DNA of 64,000 bases from Anopheles merus (lineage: Eukaryota > Arthropoda > Insecta > Diptera > Culicidae): assembly GCF_017562075.2 (NCBI RefSeq), contig NC_054083.1:29173558-29237557 (forward strand), read 5' to 3'. Of this stretch, positions 1 through 12,398 are shown piece after piece (the first letter of the stretch is position 1; each line of letters starts with the position of its first letter). The notes beneath the pieces are model-generated. The model was not told where the DNA came from. It saw only the letters and a program-made list of their open reading frames with translations, and searched no databases. Position numbers and translations under genes: made by a program.

Positions 1-382
1 CCAAGGGTGACCGTGTTTCACCCTCCCCGTGCCTCTTCGCACCAGAATTACTTCTGCTAATAATGTTGCGCACTACAGGAACAAAGCAGAGGTGCACAAT
101 GCTCGCACATCATCGATTAAAACGCACAACAACCACAACGGATTTGCGAAAGTGTGTGCGCGCGCGGTGCGCTGATAAACGCGAAATAATAGAACAGCGT
201 TCAGCCCCGCATAGAGCGCACACATACACACCACCCACACACACACACCCAGACAGAGAGGAGCGCAGCAGGTGTGCTCTAACCGTCGACACTCATCGCG
301 GCATCTGCTATGCAAAAATGCAAGTAGCGTTTGTAGTGTGTGGCAAAAGATTCTATTTGTGCATTCGAGTGCATTGTGTCGA

Positions 383-399
383 GGGGGGGGGGGGGGGGG
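383..399. repeat. Homopolymer G17 tract
   Basis: Seventeen consecutive G residues. It is a G-quadruplex-prone and sequencing-error-prone run in the non-coding region upstream of l(3)mbt. Confidence 0.9.
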
Positions 400-2542
400 T
401 GTTGGAAAAAACAAAAGCGCCAGCATCATCCGCAACCGAGACACGCACCAACGGGGTAAATTAGAGGAAAGCTGCTAGTTTGCTGCTGCCACTGTGTGAC
501 CTACCATTTGCTGTAAATTTCGTAATCACACACTCTCTCGCTCGCTCTCTCCACTTGCGCCGTACATACGCATACACCGTGCCGGGGAAAGGGTGTTGTT
601 ACAAACAACAAGTGGTGCTGCATGATACTGTAACTGTAATTTCCGTTTTCTGTGTGTCGCATCCCAAAGCATTGTTCTTCCAGAAGGAACAGCACAATCC
701 TTGTTTTTATGCTGTGAACTGTGTGAAGGAGCCACACACACACACGCACGCACGCATTTACGCAAAACGTCGTCCGCGGTGTGGTGTGTTGCCAATGGAA
801 ACGGAAAGCGTTACTTGCACGCCTTTTGTCCTTCAAAGTGCGCTCTCGAGTAAGGCAAGAATGTTGGGTTAGGTTGGGTTTGGTCCATTTGCCAGCTGAC
901 CTGCCACCTTTATTTCTTTTATTCTGGTTGGAAAACACATTTAGCCAATAGACAGCGGAGGGGGGATGATCCTTTTTTTCGCACCACATCGCTTCCGCGG
1001 AATGTAACGCGCTGCCCGCGCGCATAACACGCGCGTAACGTTTCGTTTAGCGAAGAAACGCAACCCGTCCGAAGGCCGCGATGGAGCAAGAGAAGGAAAG
1101 AGAGGCACACGGTGCGCTCGTACGCTCTCTGTCAATCGCCCCCTCTCTCGCTCTATCGCTCTTGCTTTCTCTCTCTTTCGCTCACTCGCCTGCTACACTA
1201 GCACGGGGAGGCTCAGCGAAGCACCAGTAGTGGTGAGCAGCGCACACATATTCATGGTTACAGCGCGGTCGGTACAGTTGTATGTGGCGAACGACTTGCA
1301 GTGCGTACGTGTGTTGTTTCTGGTTTTCTGCTCTGGCAAGCACAAGGTGTAGAGTGTGCTACTACTACCAAACTGCTGGGGACCTCCGTCCCAGCTCGAA
1401 ACACTTCACACATCGTGCGCGCGTGGTTAAATCAGGTTCGTGTCCGCTCCCTTGTATTAGGCGTAACAGAGCACTCATTGGGAACATCACACCGGACAGG
1501 CGAAACGCGTGCAGCAGTGCCATCACCGGGCCGCCGAGTGAGACAGAACGACGGTCGGTGGCACAATATGCTTTCCCCGGTGGCCAATATATTCCGGTCC
1601 GGATTAGACACAGGATGTACGACGGCTGAAGCAAACATTTGCCAGGTGGTGTGTTGAATCAATTCACGACAAGCAAAAGAGCAACCTCCGAGTAAGAGGA
1701 AGAAGAAAAAGCAGAAAACACACAGTGAAACGTGTTCTTGTCCTTCGGGATATGGTGAATGGTGTTCCGGTGGAATGTAACGTGCACCAGTGTTTTCCTA
1801 GTGGGGAGAAAGAGCAGCTAAGCTAGGCACAGGGAGGGGGAGAGACACACGTACAATTTGGTGCGGTGGTGGTACCTTCTTGCAACTGGTTTCATTTTCA
1901 CCGATTGTGCATGCTCCTCACAATTCGCCAACAACCTTGGTGGGGTTACACGTACAGTACAGTGTGGTATTGAGCTGTAGTGCCCACAATATTGGCGATA
2001 TATTCGAGCATGGCCGTCATCACCATCGGCAGCAGCAGCAGTACCAACAATCACTGATCACCCCGCGGTAAGTTGTGCGGTGGCAGCCCGTATGTTGTGT
2101 GTTTGCTCTCTTGATTAAATCACGCGTTTCTATTTTGTAGGCATATATCCTCTGGCATTTTCGTTCGCCAAGCACTGGGGGCCAAGATCCCTAAAAAGGG
2201 AAAAGCGACAGCGTGCTCCATCCATAAAGAGCAACTCCTCGACTCATCAACTGACTGCTGGAAAGGCCACGACAAAGCCTCACCTCTCTTTTAGTAAGTC
2301 GTTTCTGGCACGGTGAGCCACCTCGGGACGGAAAATCGCTGTGCGGAATCATTTATGCTCTTCAGCCGCAACGGAGATTTAGAACATAAGAAGTGCAAAT
2401 GAAAATCCAAGATATAATCACCACTACCATCGCCGCATCATCGCCATCATCGCATCTTATCGGAGTTCCCTCCGGTAAACCGTCTGTATTGCTCGACTCC
2501 CCTTCCTCAACTTACCCCACGCGATTACGTTGTTCGATTTCT

Positions 2543-2575
2543 GGTGTGTGTGTGTGTGTGTGTGTCTGTGTGTGA

Positions 2576-2636
<61 letters not shown>

Positions 2637-2662
2637 TGTGTCTGTGTCTGTGTCTGTGTGTG
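2543..2662. repeat. Compound (GT)n/(TCTG)n microsatellite
   Basis: About 120 bp of GT dinucleotide repeat, interrupted by single TCTG and GAATG units and ending in a run of TCTG units. The polypeptides read through it are pure VCVC or HTHT and are not genes. Confidence 0.95.
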
Positions 2663-4211
2663 AATGAGCGAGCGACAGAGGGCAGTAGCGCTTTCCGCGG
2701 AATCGATGAATGTGTTTCGTATCACTTTTTAGTAAAAAAAAAGAAGACTTGCACAAAATTATTTCACTTTTCTTCTCTTCCCCATTGGGCGCACGATGTT
2801 ATCAGATTGTGTGCGTGTGTGTGTATGTGTGCATCACACCGGGTGGAAGAACAGAGCGGGAGAAGGGAGCAATAAACCCTGTGTGGTGTCAGTAGTGTGA
2901 GCATGCTGTGTGAATATAGTGAATGAAAGGGTTTTTGTGTTCGAATAGTGAGCGGGTGTGACAAAAATTCACGATAAAAGGGACCCATCACGACGAACCA
3001 CAGCATAGAGAGCATGTGGTCTGAAAAGTAGCATGAGCAGCAGCAGCAGGCTGGCGGCAGCGCATGTGGTGTCAGTGTGTGCCGATTTTGGTCAAGGTTT
3101 TTATTACATTTCCAAAACCTGTTCCCCTATGATTTGCTGCACAGTTCTGTGTGGTACATTTAGTGCAATTAATCAGTACCTCTTTTCAAGCAATTCCGTG
3201 TGCCCCCGCCGACTATTATTTAGAAAGCTTCCACATTCCACTTCTCTAGGCGCATCTGTCACACACCGTGCTGGTGGTGCTGTTCCGTTACCGTGTTTGG
3301 CAGGTGGTATTGGTGTGTGCTGCTCACAAGTTTAAAAAAAAAAAACACGAGCATAGTTTCTAGTGTGCCCGACATACTGTGACGCATTAATTCGATGTAA
3401 GCTTACGCATCGCGAAACGTGCAGCCCGACCACTTTTTCCAACCCGACCAAACTGCTCGCAGCAGTTTGACAGTAGCAACACACAGGCATGTGATACGCA
3501 CCCGCGGTGCGGTGTGTGCGAGTATGTGTGTATGTGTGTGTGGATGCTGTAGTGTGCCGTGCTTCCAAACTGTGTGTAAATTGCAGCACAGGTCGGATCG
3601 ATCGTTCAGTTGCTGCTAGCAACGGTTCTGTAAGATCTGCCCGTTTGTTTCATTTTGCACTCGGTGTGTGCTGCTGTGTGTGCACAAACAACCACAACAA
3701 GAAAGCTCTTCCGTGGCGCAATTGTCAAAATTCATTCCGATACGACGACGGAGGCAGACCCAGGCCAACTGTGCTGGGCTCGATCATCGAGCGTTTTCAG
3801 CGATAGTGTGTCAATGCCGTGCCGTGCCGTGTGTATGTTGTGTCTGATTGTGATTGGGATTAAAGTGTTGTTTCAGCTTAAGAAGTACGACAAGTAAGTG
3901 TGTACCAAACCAGGGTGTGAAACCCCAGCAATGAAGCATGCTGACACACACACGGGTTGTCGCTCGCCCCCTCTCCCTCTTGCACTGTCGGCAGAACCGA
4001 GTGAAAAGCTGCTGTGCCTCTTGGTGTTTGGCCCTGTCGGTTGGGACGGTGTTTGGTACACCAAGTTCCGAGTCCCTAATCAGGCCACAACAATAGCATC
4101 GAGGCAAAAATGCTTCTTTCACTCTTCCACAGTGAAGTGTGTGTGTCACATGGCGCACGTACGCACCAAATCGTACGGTCCACACAACTCGCCCGCTCGG
4201 TTTTGTGCGAC

Positions 4212-4241
4212 GTATGTGTGTGTGTGTGTGTGTGTGTGTGT
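4212..4241. repeat. (GT)n microsatellite
   Basis: About 30 bp of uninterrupted GT in the putative leader intron upstream of l(3)mbt. Confidence 0.9.
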
Positions 4242-4791
4242 TGGTAGTGCTGATGCACCGACAGCAAGTGCATCCAACACACCAACAAGACACACACACA
4301 TACGTCACTATCGATCATATCATATTGTTGTGTGTTTTTATGCAACGGCGACACGCGTTCGGAGGAGGAAAAGGGTACGTGAGTGAAAACAGTTCCCCCG
4401 CAAGAAGGAACGGGTGTAAATGTGCAGTTTGTCGAGCCGATTATGACACGTGGTGTGAATGTCTGCAGGATACGCTGATAGTAGGAATTCAATATGCATA
4501 GTTGGAGCAGAGAGAGCGAGAGGGGGAAAGTGAAAAACGCCACATAGGTGGTTCTTATGGGAAACGGTTAAATTAAGGTCATGCCAGTAAACCGTCTTGC
4601 ACCCGTCGTCATTGTTGTTGTTGCTGTTCTTAAAAAAAAAACTTTCTAAATACTTAAATGCTCGTTTGCCAACAGTTTGTAAACCGACCAAAGTGACTCA
4701 TTGCCATTAACCCTGTTTTCTTACCCATTTTTTCCCTCTTTCTCTTTAGCAATACGGTACCGTGACTGTGCAGGTTGGCAACGCGAACAGA

Positions 4792-7700
4792 ATGTCCTAC
4801 CAGCAGGCAAAAATTGGTCAATCGACAATCGTGAATCAAACAACCGTGCCGGTGCTGCCCATCCCCAGCGCAACGGTCGTACTGCCAGCGACGGTGTCCG
4901 GGACGATCGGCGATCTGAGACTGAGCAGCAGCAGCTCGGCACCGTCCGGCATGAGGATGTATCGCCCGATCGCACCGAAACCTGCCCTCACCAGCACCAC
5001 CAACACCACCATACACAGCTTGATGGCCACCAGCTCGTTAATAACGTCCGTGCCGACGATGGTAACGCCCTCGGTTTCCATCAGCCCGACCATGCAGCTG
5101 CCGACCGCCGATCGTTCGCTTAGTTCGGGCAGCGTTCCGATTGCCGGATCGTTGGTCGTGCAGCCCGTAGTGTCGTCGCACCTGCAGCTAAACCCGCAAC
5201 CCCTGCTGCACACCCAGCAATCTACACTGTACGCTGGTGGATCGAAGCTAGTGCTGCCCCTTGGCACCACGATTAAGGTGACACAGGGTGCGATAGATCA
5301 GCAGTTGCAGCAGCAGCAGCAGCAGCAACAGCAACAGCAGCAGCAACAGCAGCAGCAACAGCATCAAGCGACCATACAGTCCATTCCGGTGGCAATTGCC
5401 AACACGTCGCTTCATGCCGTGGTCCATGCCGCTGTCACGCCGATGCAACCACCGGTTAGCTCCATCTCGATCACGCCGCAGCTGCCAGCCCAGCAGCAAC
5501 AGCAGCAGCAAACAAAATTGCTGCTCAACGCCGGAAGAAGCGCGGCACCACCTACTGCCGCTGCTGTCCGTGCCGTTGTCAGTGGAAATGTTCCGCCCCT
5601 GTACGTGCCGCCCAACAAAGGGACGATCGCTGCCGGTGGAACTGTGATCAAGCCCACCGTCACATCCGTAACCGCCGCCGTCCACAGCAAGGCCGAGCTA
5701 GATGCTAGTCGGATGAGGCTAGCAGCGGCAGGAGGCGCTGCTCCCGACAGTAGCGTTGCTGCACACCGACAGCTGCCTGTCGACACCCTCAAACCCCAAG
5801 CCGGTGGCAATGCGGTGGAGCAGCAGGAGCTGAGGAAACCGATCAAAGCATTTCCCATTCCCGTGCTGAGTCCGTTCACCGTGCCTAAGTTGGTGCAGCA
5901 CCAGGAGCAACTGCTGCCGGAACAAACGGTCGCGCCGGCGGAAGTGTACGCAGCCGGTCGGCTGGTGATGATGCCCAACAGCGCACCGATCGTGGTCGCC
6001 CAGACCAGCAACTTCCACGGGAGTTTGTCGCTTCAGTTGGAAAACCAGGCGGCCGATGCGATGGTGCTGGAGGACGAACTATCGAACGACGAGGGCGACC
6101 AGCTGGTGATGGATCTGGGCGAAAGCAATGCGCACGAGCTAGAAGACCACGGCAAAGACACCTCCGTAAGCTACGAAAGTGCGGACGGGCTGACGAACGA
6201 TACTGCCATACTGCGGGACGCGCAGCAACAGGACGGGCAGGTGGCTCAAGAGATCGTATACTTTGACGAGTCGAATCAGGACGATGGCTCCAACGCGGCG
6301 ACGATCGAAATACCGGAAACGGCACCGTCCAGCCAGCTGGAAGTGCCGCGAACGCCGGAAAAGAGCTCTCCGGATCTGGCAGCCACCACCACCAACATCA
6401 GCCCGCGCTTACAGAAACGCTCGTCGTCCGAACATCAGCGGGCGGCCGAAGTCATCCACCCCTGCCAATCGCAGCCCACCACTTCCGGCGGGACAATTGG
6501 GCGCCGTCGGTTTTCGGACTTCGCTACGGCTCGGCAGTTGCCCGCGGTGGTTAGAATTCCGTTCACCCGCGAACACTACAACATACCGCTGCGGCCGCAC
6601 GGAAATTCGCATGAATCGAACAAACTGTCGCTAACGCCGATCGATGCGCCCGTTAACGCACCGCCTGCCACGACCCCGATGCAGCCCGATGCAGCTCTTC
6701 TACCGCCGGTGCCACTGCACGATGTGATGCTGCTGTGCAACGAAAAGCTGGAGCTTCCGAAGCGTCTGGATGTGGTGCGAAAGAGCCGGCCCTCAGGCGC
6801 TGCCCAGAAGAAGCACGCCAAACAGCAGCAACCCCCCGTCCTCGTCCCGGGCGAGCTCGAGGCGCATGGCAGCGAGATGATCGAGCCGGAGCTGATCGCG
6901 CTGGACGAGGTGGTGCACAAACGGCAACGGCTGGGAGAGGAGCACACGGCAGAGCGCAGCTGCTTCATCAACAGCCGCTCCACCTCGACGTCTTCCGACA
7001 GCAATATGGCGGTGGGTAAGGCGGCCCGCAGCAATCCGCCGACGGCGGAACCGATACCGTCCAGGAAGGGTGGCTCGAAATCGCGTGCCACCGGGGGCAA
7101 ATTACACGCCGCCAGCCGATCGTCCCAGGGCGCGCAGGCTATCACACCGTCCGAATCGTCCCTCAGCCTGCAGGACGAGGGCGGCGCCATGCACGATACG
7201 TCGACGGTGGCGGACCATCTGCGCTGGTGGGACGGTGTCGGGTACATGAACGAGAGCACGCTGCGGTTTGAGTTCAACAAGTTCGGCATGGTGCAGCCGC
7301 TGTCCGCCGCGGAGTACGAGAGGCACTGTGCCACCGATGTGTACAAGGATCTGCAGCAACCGATAGAGCTGCGACAGTCGCAGCAGCAGCAGCAGCAGCA
7401 CGCACAAACTGCTGTCAATCGAGCCCGCACGACGACGCTGAAGGATGCGGGCGATTCGTACAAGTGCGAGGTGTGCCACAAGGAGGGTCGGGCGGCCGAT
7501 TTCGTTACGCCCGAGCTTTGCAGCATCAAGTGCCTCGGCAGCAACAACAACACGGCTCTGCGCAAGTACATCCTGCACTCGACGCACGCACTCCAGCAAG
7601 CCGCTGGGTCGTGGGAGGGAAATGTAAAGCCGGCGGCGAACCGGCCGTCCCCAGGCAGCCTGGTTGGGCTGGACGGCGCCAAACACTCCAAGGAAGACGG

Positions 7701-10282
7701 CAAAGCAACGGCGACGACGGGCAAGAAGAAGCAGCCGGCGAAGAAGCCCGCCACCAAGAAGGCGACACCACCGTCCTCCGTGCCCACCGCCTCGTCCGCC
7801 AGTGACGATGACTCGATGAGCTCGCTGAGCCTCAATTCGAGCACCTTCCTGAAGCGGCAAACGCTGCGCGACTTCCTGCCCAACTCGCTGGACGAGGAGA
7901 ACAACAATCCGGCGCCGGCTGCTGCTGCTGCTCCACCGGCAGCTGCCACCACCCCCAGGATCGATGAAAGCGAAGAGACGGAGTTCCAGTGGCAGCAGTA
8001 CCTGAAGCAGGTGGTGGCCGACCCGGCCCCGGTGCATCTGTTCGGGCCGAAGGCATTCCCGCCCGCCGAGAACCGCTTCCGCGTTGGCATGAAGCTGGAA
8101 GCGATCGATCCGGAGAACTGCTCGCTGTTCTGCGTCTGCACCGTGGTCGAGGTGCGCGGCTATCGGATCAAGCTGCACTTTGACGGGTACGCGGCCGAGT
8201 ACGACTTCTGGGTGAATGCCAGCTCGATCGACATCTTTCCGCCCGGCTGGTGCCAGCAGACGAACAGGGCGCTCCAGCCGCCCGCCTCGTACGTCGGTGG
8301 CAAACCGTTCCACTGGAAGCAGTACCTGCAGGAAACGAACGCGCCCGTACCGGAGCAGGAGTGGTTTGCGCATCTGAATCAGCTGGTAAGAGTAGTTGGG
8401 ATTGATGGGTATGGCCAATGGGCATGGTTTTTAAATTTGCTTCTTCTTTTGTATCACAGCAAAGTGACAGGAACAAGTTCGAGATCGGCATGGCGCTCGA
8501 AGCGGACGATCTGAAAAAGTCGGGCAAGGTGTGCGTGGCGACGGTTGCGGACAAGATGGGCGACCGTATACTGGTACACTTTGACGGGTGGGACGACCGG
8601 TACGACTACTGGGTGAGCATTTACTCCAACTACATCCATCCGGTGAACTGGCACAAGGAGAACAACGATACAATCACTGCCCCGCCAGGTAAAACTATTA
8701 ATTGCGCTTGCTGTTTAATTTATCCTGTCGCGTCTCGGCGGAGGAAATGATGTTTCAAATTTCTAAACGTATGGTCCCTTACAGACTGGAACAAACCCTT
8801 CGATTGGACGCGCTACATCCGCTTCAAGTCGCGCGCCGGTTCGGGCTCGTCGGCTGTGCCGGCAGAGAAGGCTCTGTTCAAAACGCGTCCACCCGTCGCG
8901 TTCAAGTTGGGCCACCGGCTGGAGGTGGTCGACCGGAAGCAGAAGAAACTGATACGTCCCGCCACGGTGGTGGCGATTGACGGGTACGAGCTGAAGCTGT
9001 GCTTTGACGGTTGGCCCCGCAGCTACTCCTTCTGGATCGAGGACGACAGCCCGGATCTGCATCCGATCAACTGGTGTGCCCGGACGAAGCACCCGTTGGA
9101 GCCGCCGCCAGGTACGTTGCTTAATTGTACGCTGTACGTTGAACGTTGCTTCATTGTTTGCTTTTCGCTCTTCGCTTAATTGCAGGTTACGTGTTTAAAA
9201 CGGGCTCGTTTGAGGGTACCTGTGAGTTCAAGTACTGTTTCGGGCGCGGCAATGCCAAGTTTGCGAACAAAAAGTTCCACGACCGGTTCGTGGAATGTCC
9301 GTACAAGCGGAACAACTGGATGAGCGAGGATCGCAAACCGCTCCGACTGAGCCATGAGTATGTGTTACACGAGTTGGATGAAATGTTGATGAAGCATCAC
9401 ACTAAATCGCACTCTTTCTCCCCTTACAGCCAAGTGCAGAGCTTCGTGCAGATGGAGCATGCCGTCGAAGTGAAGCTGTCAGATTTGAAGAAAGTCACTT
9501 CCAACAGCAGCAGCAGCAGCAACAACAAGCTCGACGTCAAAGCGGTAGGAGGAGGTCTTGCCAGCTTGAGAAAATCCATTTCTTCCGTTTCGGGTGCGCC
9601 CAAGGACCAACCGAAACAATCGGCGACGCAAAGACGCGCGAGCGTTTCCAACACGATGGCGTCGGTGCCAGCAAAGCGCATTAAGCGCGAGACGGCCGAC
9701 CAACCGCCAAGTACTGCTACCTCAACCGCAACACCAACTCCTCCGCCATCGCGCGATCCCTCCAAGGAGCGCATCGTGCGGTTGCGAGAGCTCGAAGAGC
9801 TCCCCGCAAGCGAGACAGCCAACACGGCCACCACGGCCACCACCACCACCACCACCACCACCACAGACCCATCCGTCACCGGCACCACCAACAACAACAA
9901 CGCTGCCGCGGCCGTTAGTGCCTCGATCCGGCTGGCCCTACCCGTGATTGACGAGTACGGGCCCCAGCTGCTGCATGCGTACGAGAAGTGGCGGCAGCAT
10001 TCGCGCTACCTCGACGAGTGCACCGAGCAGACCGGTGTGCTGCGCAAAAACCCGCTGCACTGGACTACGGACGAGATTTCGTGCTACGTCGAGCGGCTGC
10101 CCGGCTGCGAGGAGTACGCGAAGAAGATCCGGCAGGAGGAACTTACGGGCCGCTCGTTTCTGAGCCTCTCGCAGTCGGACCTGATCGACTATCTCGGCGT
10201 GAAGATCGGGCCGGCCATCAAGATGTACAATCGGATCATTCGGTTGCGCCAGCTCGTGACGACCAAGTTCATGCAGTTGTAG
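4792..10282 (+). CDS. l(3)mbt: Lethal(3)malignant brain tumor, MBT-repeat chromatin protein
   Basis: Coding exons: 4792-8385, 8460-8688, 8785-9111, 9186-9357 and 9430-10282, predicting 1,724 aa. All junctions are GT-AG and keep phase. Order of parts: low-complexity N-terminus with a polyQ run (about residues 170-195), an FCS-like Cys cluster (CEVC...CSIKC, about 890-918), three MBT repeats (about 1064-1163, 1172-1275, 1276-1384), the C2HC finger typical of L3MBTL proteins (about 1392-1430), and a C-terminal SAM domain (last 75 residues). Three MBT repeats plus C2HC plus SAM fit L(3)mbt, rather than Scm (two MBT) or Sfmbt (four). The family binds mono- and dimethyl-lysine on histones and represses germline and Hippo-target genes; repeat 2 keeps the F-W-Y cage residues (FDGWDDRYDYW). 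The ATG is chosen because it is the first in the acceptor exon and a stop lies upstream in a spliced leader. Confidence 0.93.
5302..5362 (+). repeat. CAG/CAA repeat encoding polyglutamine in l(3)mbt
   Basis: Mixed CAG and CAA codons encode about 20 Gln with one His interruption. CAA interruptions usually stabilise such a tract. Shorter Gln runs occur further on near 5494 and 7381. Confidence 0.9.
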
Positions 10283-11147
10283 AAGATCGCACGCCGCCCT
10301 GTTTGGTGTTGTGGTGGTGGCTTGCAAGTGAGTTTGATGTGTGATACCGTTGTTGCTGCTTCTTCCTTTTATCGTTTCTGTTTCTTAGCTTATTTAATCT
10401 CAGCTGTAATTACACTGTTTTTTCTTCGTACGCGACGCGCGCGCCGAGTACGATTCGCACAAGCTCCAAGTTAAAAAGTGCATTTTGCAATAACGCTGCT
10501 TGTTTCTTTAACAAAAAAAAACCCTTCATTCGTATTCGATGTGTATCGAATTATTACGTACAATTTATCCCAAAAACATTAGCAAGGAAAATGTGCTTTC
10601 CAATGTATCTTTGTTTTTTTTTCGATTAAGAATTACACTATTTATATTAGCAAAGAAGAATTAGTTACGTGCAAAACAAAATAGCAAGTACATAGTTAGC
10701 TTTGTTTAAGCAGATCATGAGGTGTTAGATTGTGTACGAAGACGAAAATATTTACCACCCCACAAATAATTTCGTGTTAGGCAAGCATTCGCTTGGTGGA
10801 GAGAGATACAGAGTAGTTGAACTTCCTGTACATATCGTGAACTCAGATAACGTAATTTCAAACCCTCCCCTCCCCCATCAATCGCTTATCATGTATTGCT
10901 AGTGTGTAAAGAAGAAACAGTCCGGTCCCGGTTTTGAGAGTTATCTTGCGTAGGTGTTAGGTTCAGCTTTAGCGTGTGGAATCGATTATTATGAAATGCT
11001 CCGTTCTTCGTTTGGGACCTGCAATAGAGAATTACCGCACACAGCGCGGACTTATGATAGGATACATACATATATATATTTTTAGGCTACAATGTGTTAA
11101 TCAAAACTAGAATTCCGTGCCTGAGGGTGTTGTACATATGATGAAGG
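10283..11147 (+). other. l(3)mbt 3' UTR
   Basis: AT-rich stretch after the l(3)mbt stop with no coding signal. It runs to a canonical AATAAA, after which a CG-rich alternating purine-pyrimidine tract (about 11175-11190) and a CT run precede the convergent Eaf6 gene. Confidence 0.6.
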
Positions 11148-11153
11148 AATAAA
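11148..11153 (+). terminator. Poly(A) signal, l(3)mbt
   Basis: AATAAA about 865 bp beyond the l(3)mbt stop and the last canonical signal before the convergent neighbour begins. Confidence 0.6.
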
Positions 11154-11325
11154 CATTACAGCTTACCATTAAAGCGCGCGCGCGTGCGCACATTTGAAGA
11201 ACATATCCTACCGGAAATCCGATCAGTTCTCCTCCGGTTTGGTGGCCGATCGAACAAATCCTGTGACACACAAGCATCTCTCTCTCTCTCTCTTATTTAT
11301 ATCGGTAAGCAATTAATTTATCGTA

Positions 11326-11331
11326 TTTATT
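11326..11331 (-). terminator. Poly(A) signal, Eaf6
   Basis: Reads AATAAA on the minus strand, 111 bp beyond the Eaf6 stop. The two convergent poly(A) signals are about 170 bp apart, so the transcripts need not overlap much. Confidence 0.55.
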
Positions 11332-11441
11332 AGCTTAAAGTGAATACATTCAAATGTCACATGTGTACAATGTTAAGATCTAGAACTGCCCCAGCGCCGT
11401 CCCATGGTGAGCCGCGCCAAGCGCCACCGTTGCTTTTCGCG

Positions 11442-12398
11442 CTAGCGATGTCGCACCTTCTTGTTCGAGCTGCCCTTCTTCATCGAGCCGATGTTGCTCG
11501 CCTTGTGCTTGGCGGTGCTGCTGGGCGTGTTGCCGCTACTGTTCGTGGCGGCCGCATCTTTCGCCAAGCTGGACGTGCTGTTCGTGGCGGACTCCTTGGT
11601 GGGTGTAGTGGCGCGGTTCAAAAACGTACCACCGGACGACGATTTGTCTGCCGCGTTGGCTTTCGATTGGTTGGCGAGCGACGCCTTGTTGACGGAATTT
11701 TTCAACGCACCACCACCACCACCATCCGTCCCGGCAGATGCGGCCACCGCAGCCGGGGTGGCGGGTTCGCGCGCGCCCGACGAATGGTTCACGGTGGAAT
11801 GCGTGCCACCGGCCTGATTGTCGCTCGAATCATCGTTCGTCATCGAGTCGGATTCCGAGTTGCGCTCGTGCTTGGTGTCGCTCGTGTCCACCAACCCGCT
11901 GACAGCCTAAACGTGGTGGATATAACACACACACGAACAAAGTTAATATTAATCGTGTTCAATAGTCATCGCAGTTTTATGTTCCTACCGCCATCGAGGT
12001 GATGGATGATTTGGAAAACAGCCGCTCCGCTTCCTTAAACTTTCGGTTCCGTTTGTCCGCCTTCGAGTTGGTGGTTTTGTTGGTGGTCAGGTACCGATCC
12101 CACCCGCGGATGATGTTTCCGTACAGCTGGGTGTCCTCCAGATACGATCCCTCGAAGGCATAAATTTGCCGTTCCAAGTTCGCTAACGTTTCCTGGACGC
12201 AGAAAGGTACACACACACATTAGGATGGCCATTCAAGCAAACCAAGAAGTGGCGCGTAGCGTCCTGCAGCAGTTACTGCTTGTAAACAATAACAAACGGA
12301 CGCCCGGCTGAGATACATACCGAGATTTCTGCCTTTCTTTTAACAAGATCGGCCAGCTCGGTGCGGCTGTCAATGCTGTTGGATGATTTCGTGGACAT
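11442..12398 (-). CDS. Eaf6: Chromatin modification-related protein MEAF6 / Eaf6
   Basis: Coding exons in transcript order: 12398-12321, 12192-11989 and 11906-11442, all phase 0 with GT-AG introns, predicting 248 aa. The N-terminal two exons carry the conserved Eaf6 region (R-T-E-L-A-D-L-V-K-R-K, then L-A-N-L-E-R-Q-I-Y-A-F-E-G-S-Y-L, then I-I-R-G-W-D-R-Y-L), predicted coiled coil. The family is a small shared subunit of the NuA4/TIP60 and MOZ/MORF or HBO1 histone acetyltransferase complexes in the nucleus. The third exon is Ser/Thr/Ala/Asn-rich and poorly conserved, ending in a basic KKVRHR. It makes the protein somewhat longer than the roughly 190-225 aa I recall for relatives. The ATG is the first one before the conserved block. 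Confidence 0.9.

Larger units (their letters stand above)
1..4749 (+). other. Non-coding leader/promoter region upstream of l(3)mbt
   Basis: No convincing coding exon is visible here. The stretch is rich in TGTG/CACA and CTCTCT tracts, as insect promoters and leaders often are. Plausible leader splice sites include a donor at 2068 (GTAAGT), an acceptor ending at 2140 (TTTTGTAG), a donor at 2294 (GTAAGT) and a donor at 3894 (GTAAGTG). The acceptor at 4748-4749 would join any of these to the first coding exon. Splicing 3893 to 4750 places an in-frame stop at 3879-3881 ahead of the l(3)mbt ATG, so this leader would be purely 5' UTR. Several alternative first exons are possible; this is inference from splice consensus only. 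Confidence 0.5.

Noticed and set aside
2457..2875. Frames encoding VCVCVC or THTHTH polypeptides
   Set aside because: Pure translation of the GT microsatellite on both strands.
6576..8141. 521-codon minus-strand frame opposite l(3)mbt
   Set aside because: Complement of Ser/Ala/Gln-rich l(3)mbt codons; no start context, splice or domain support.
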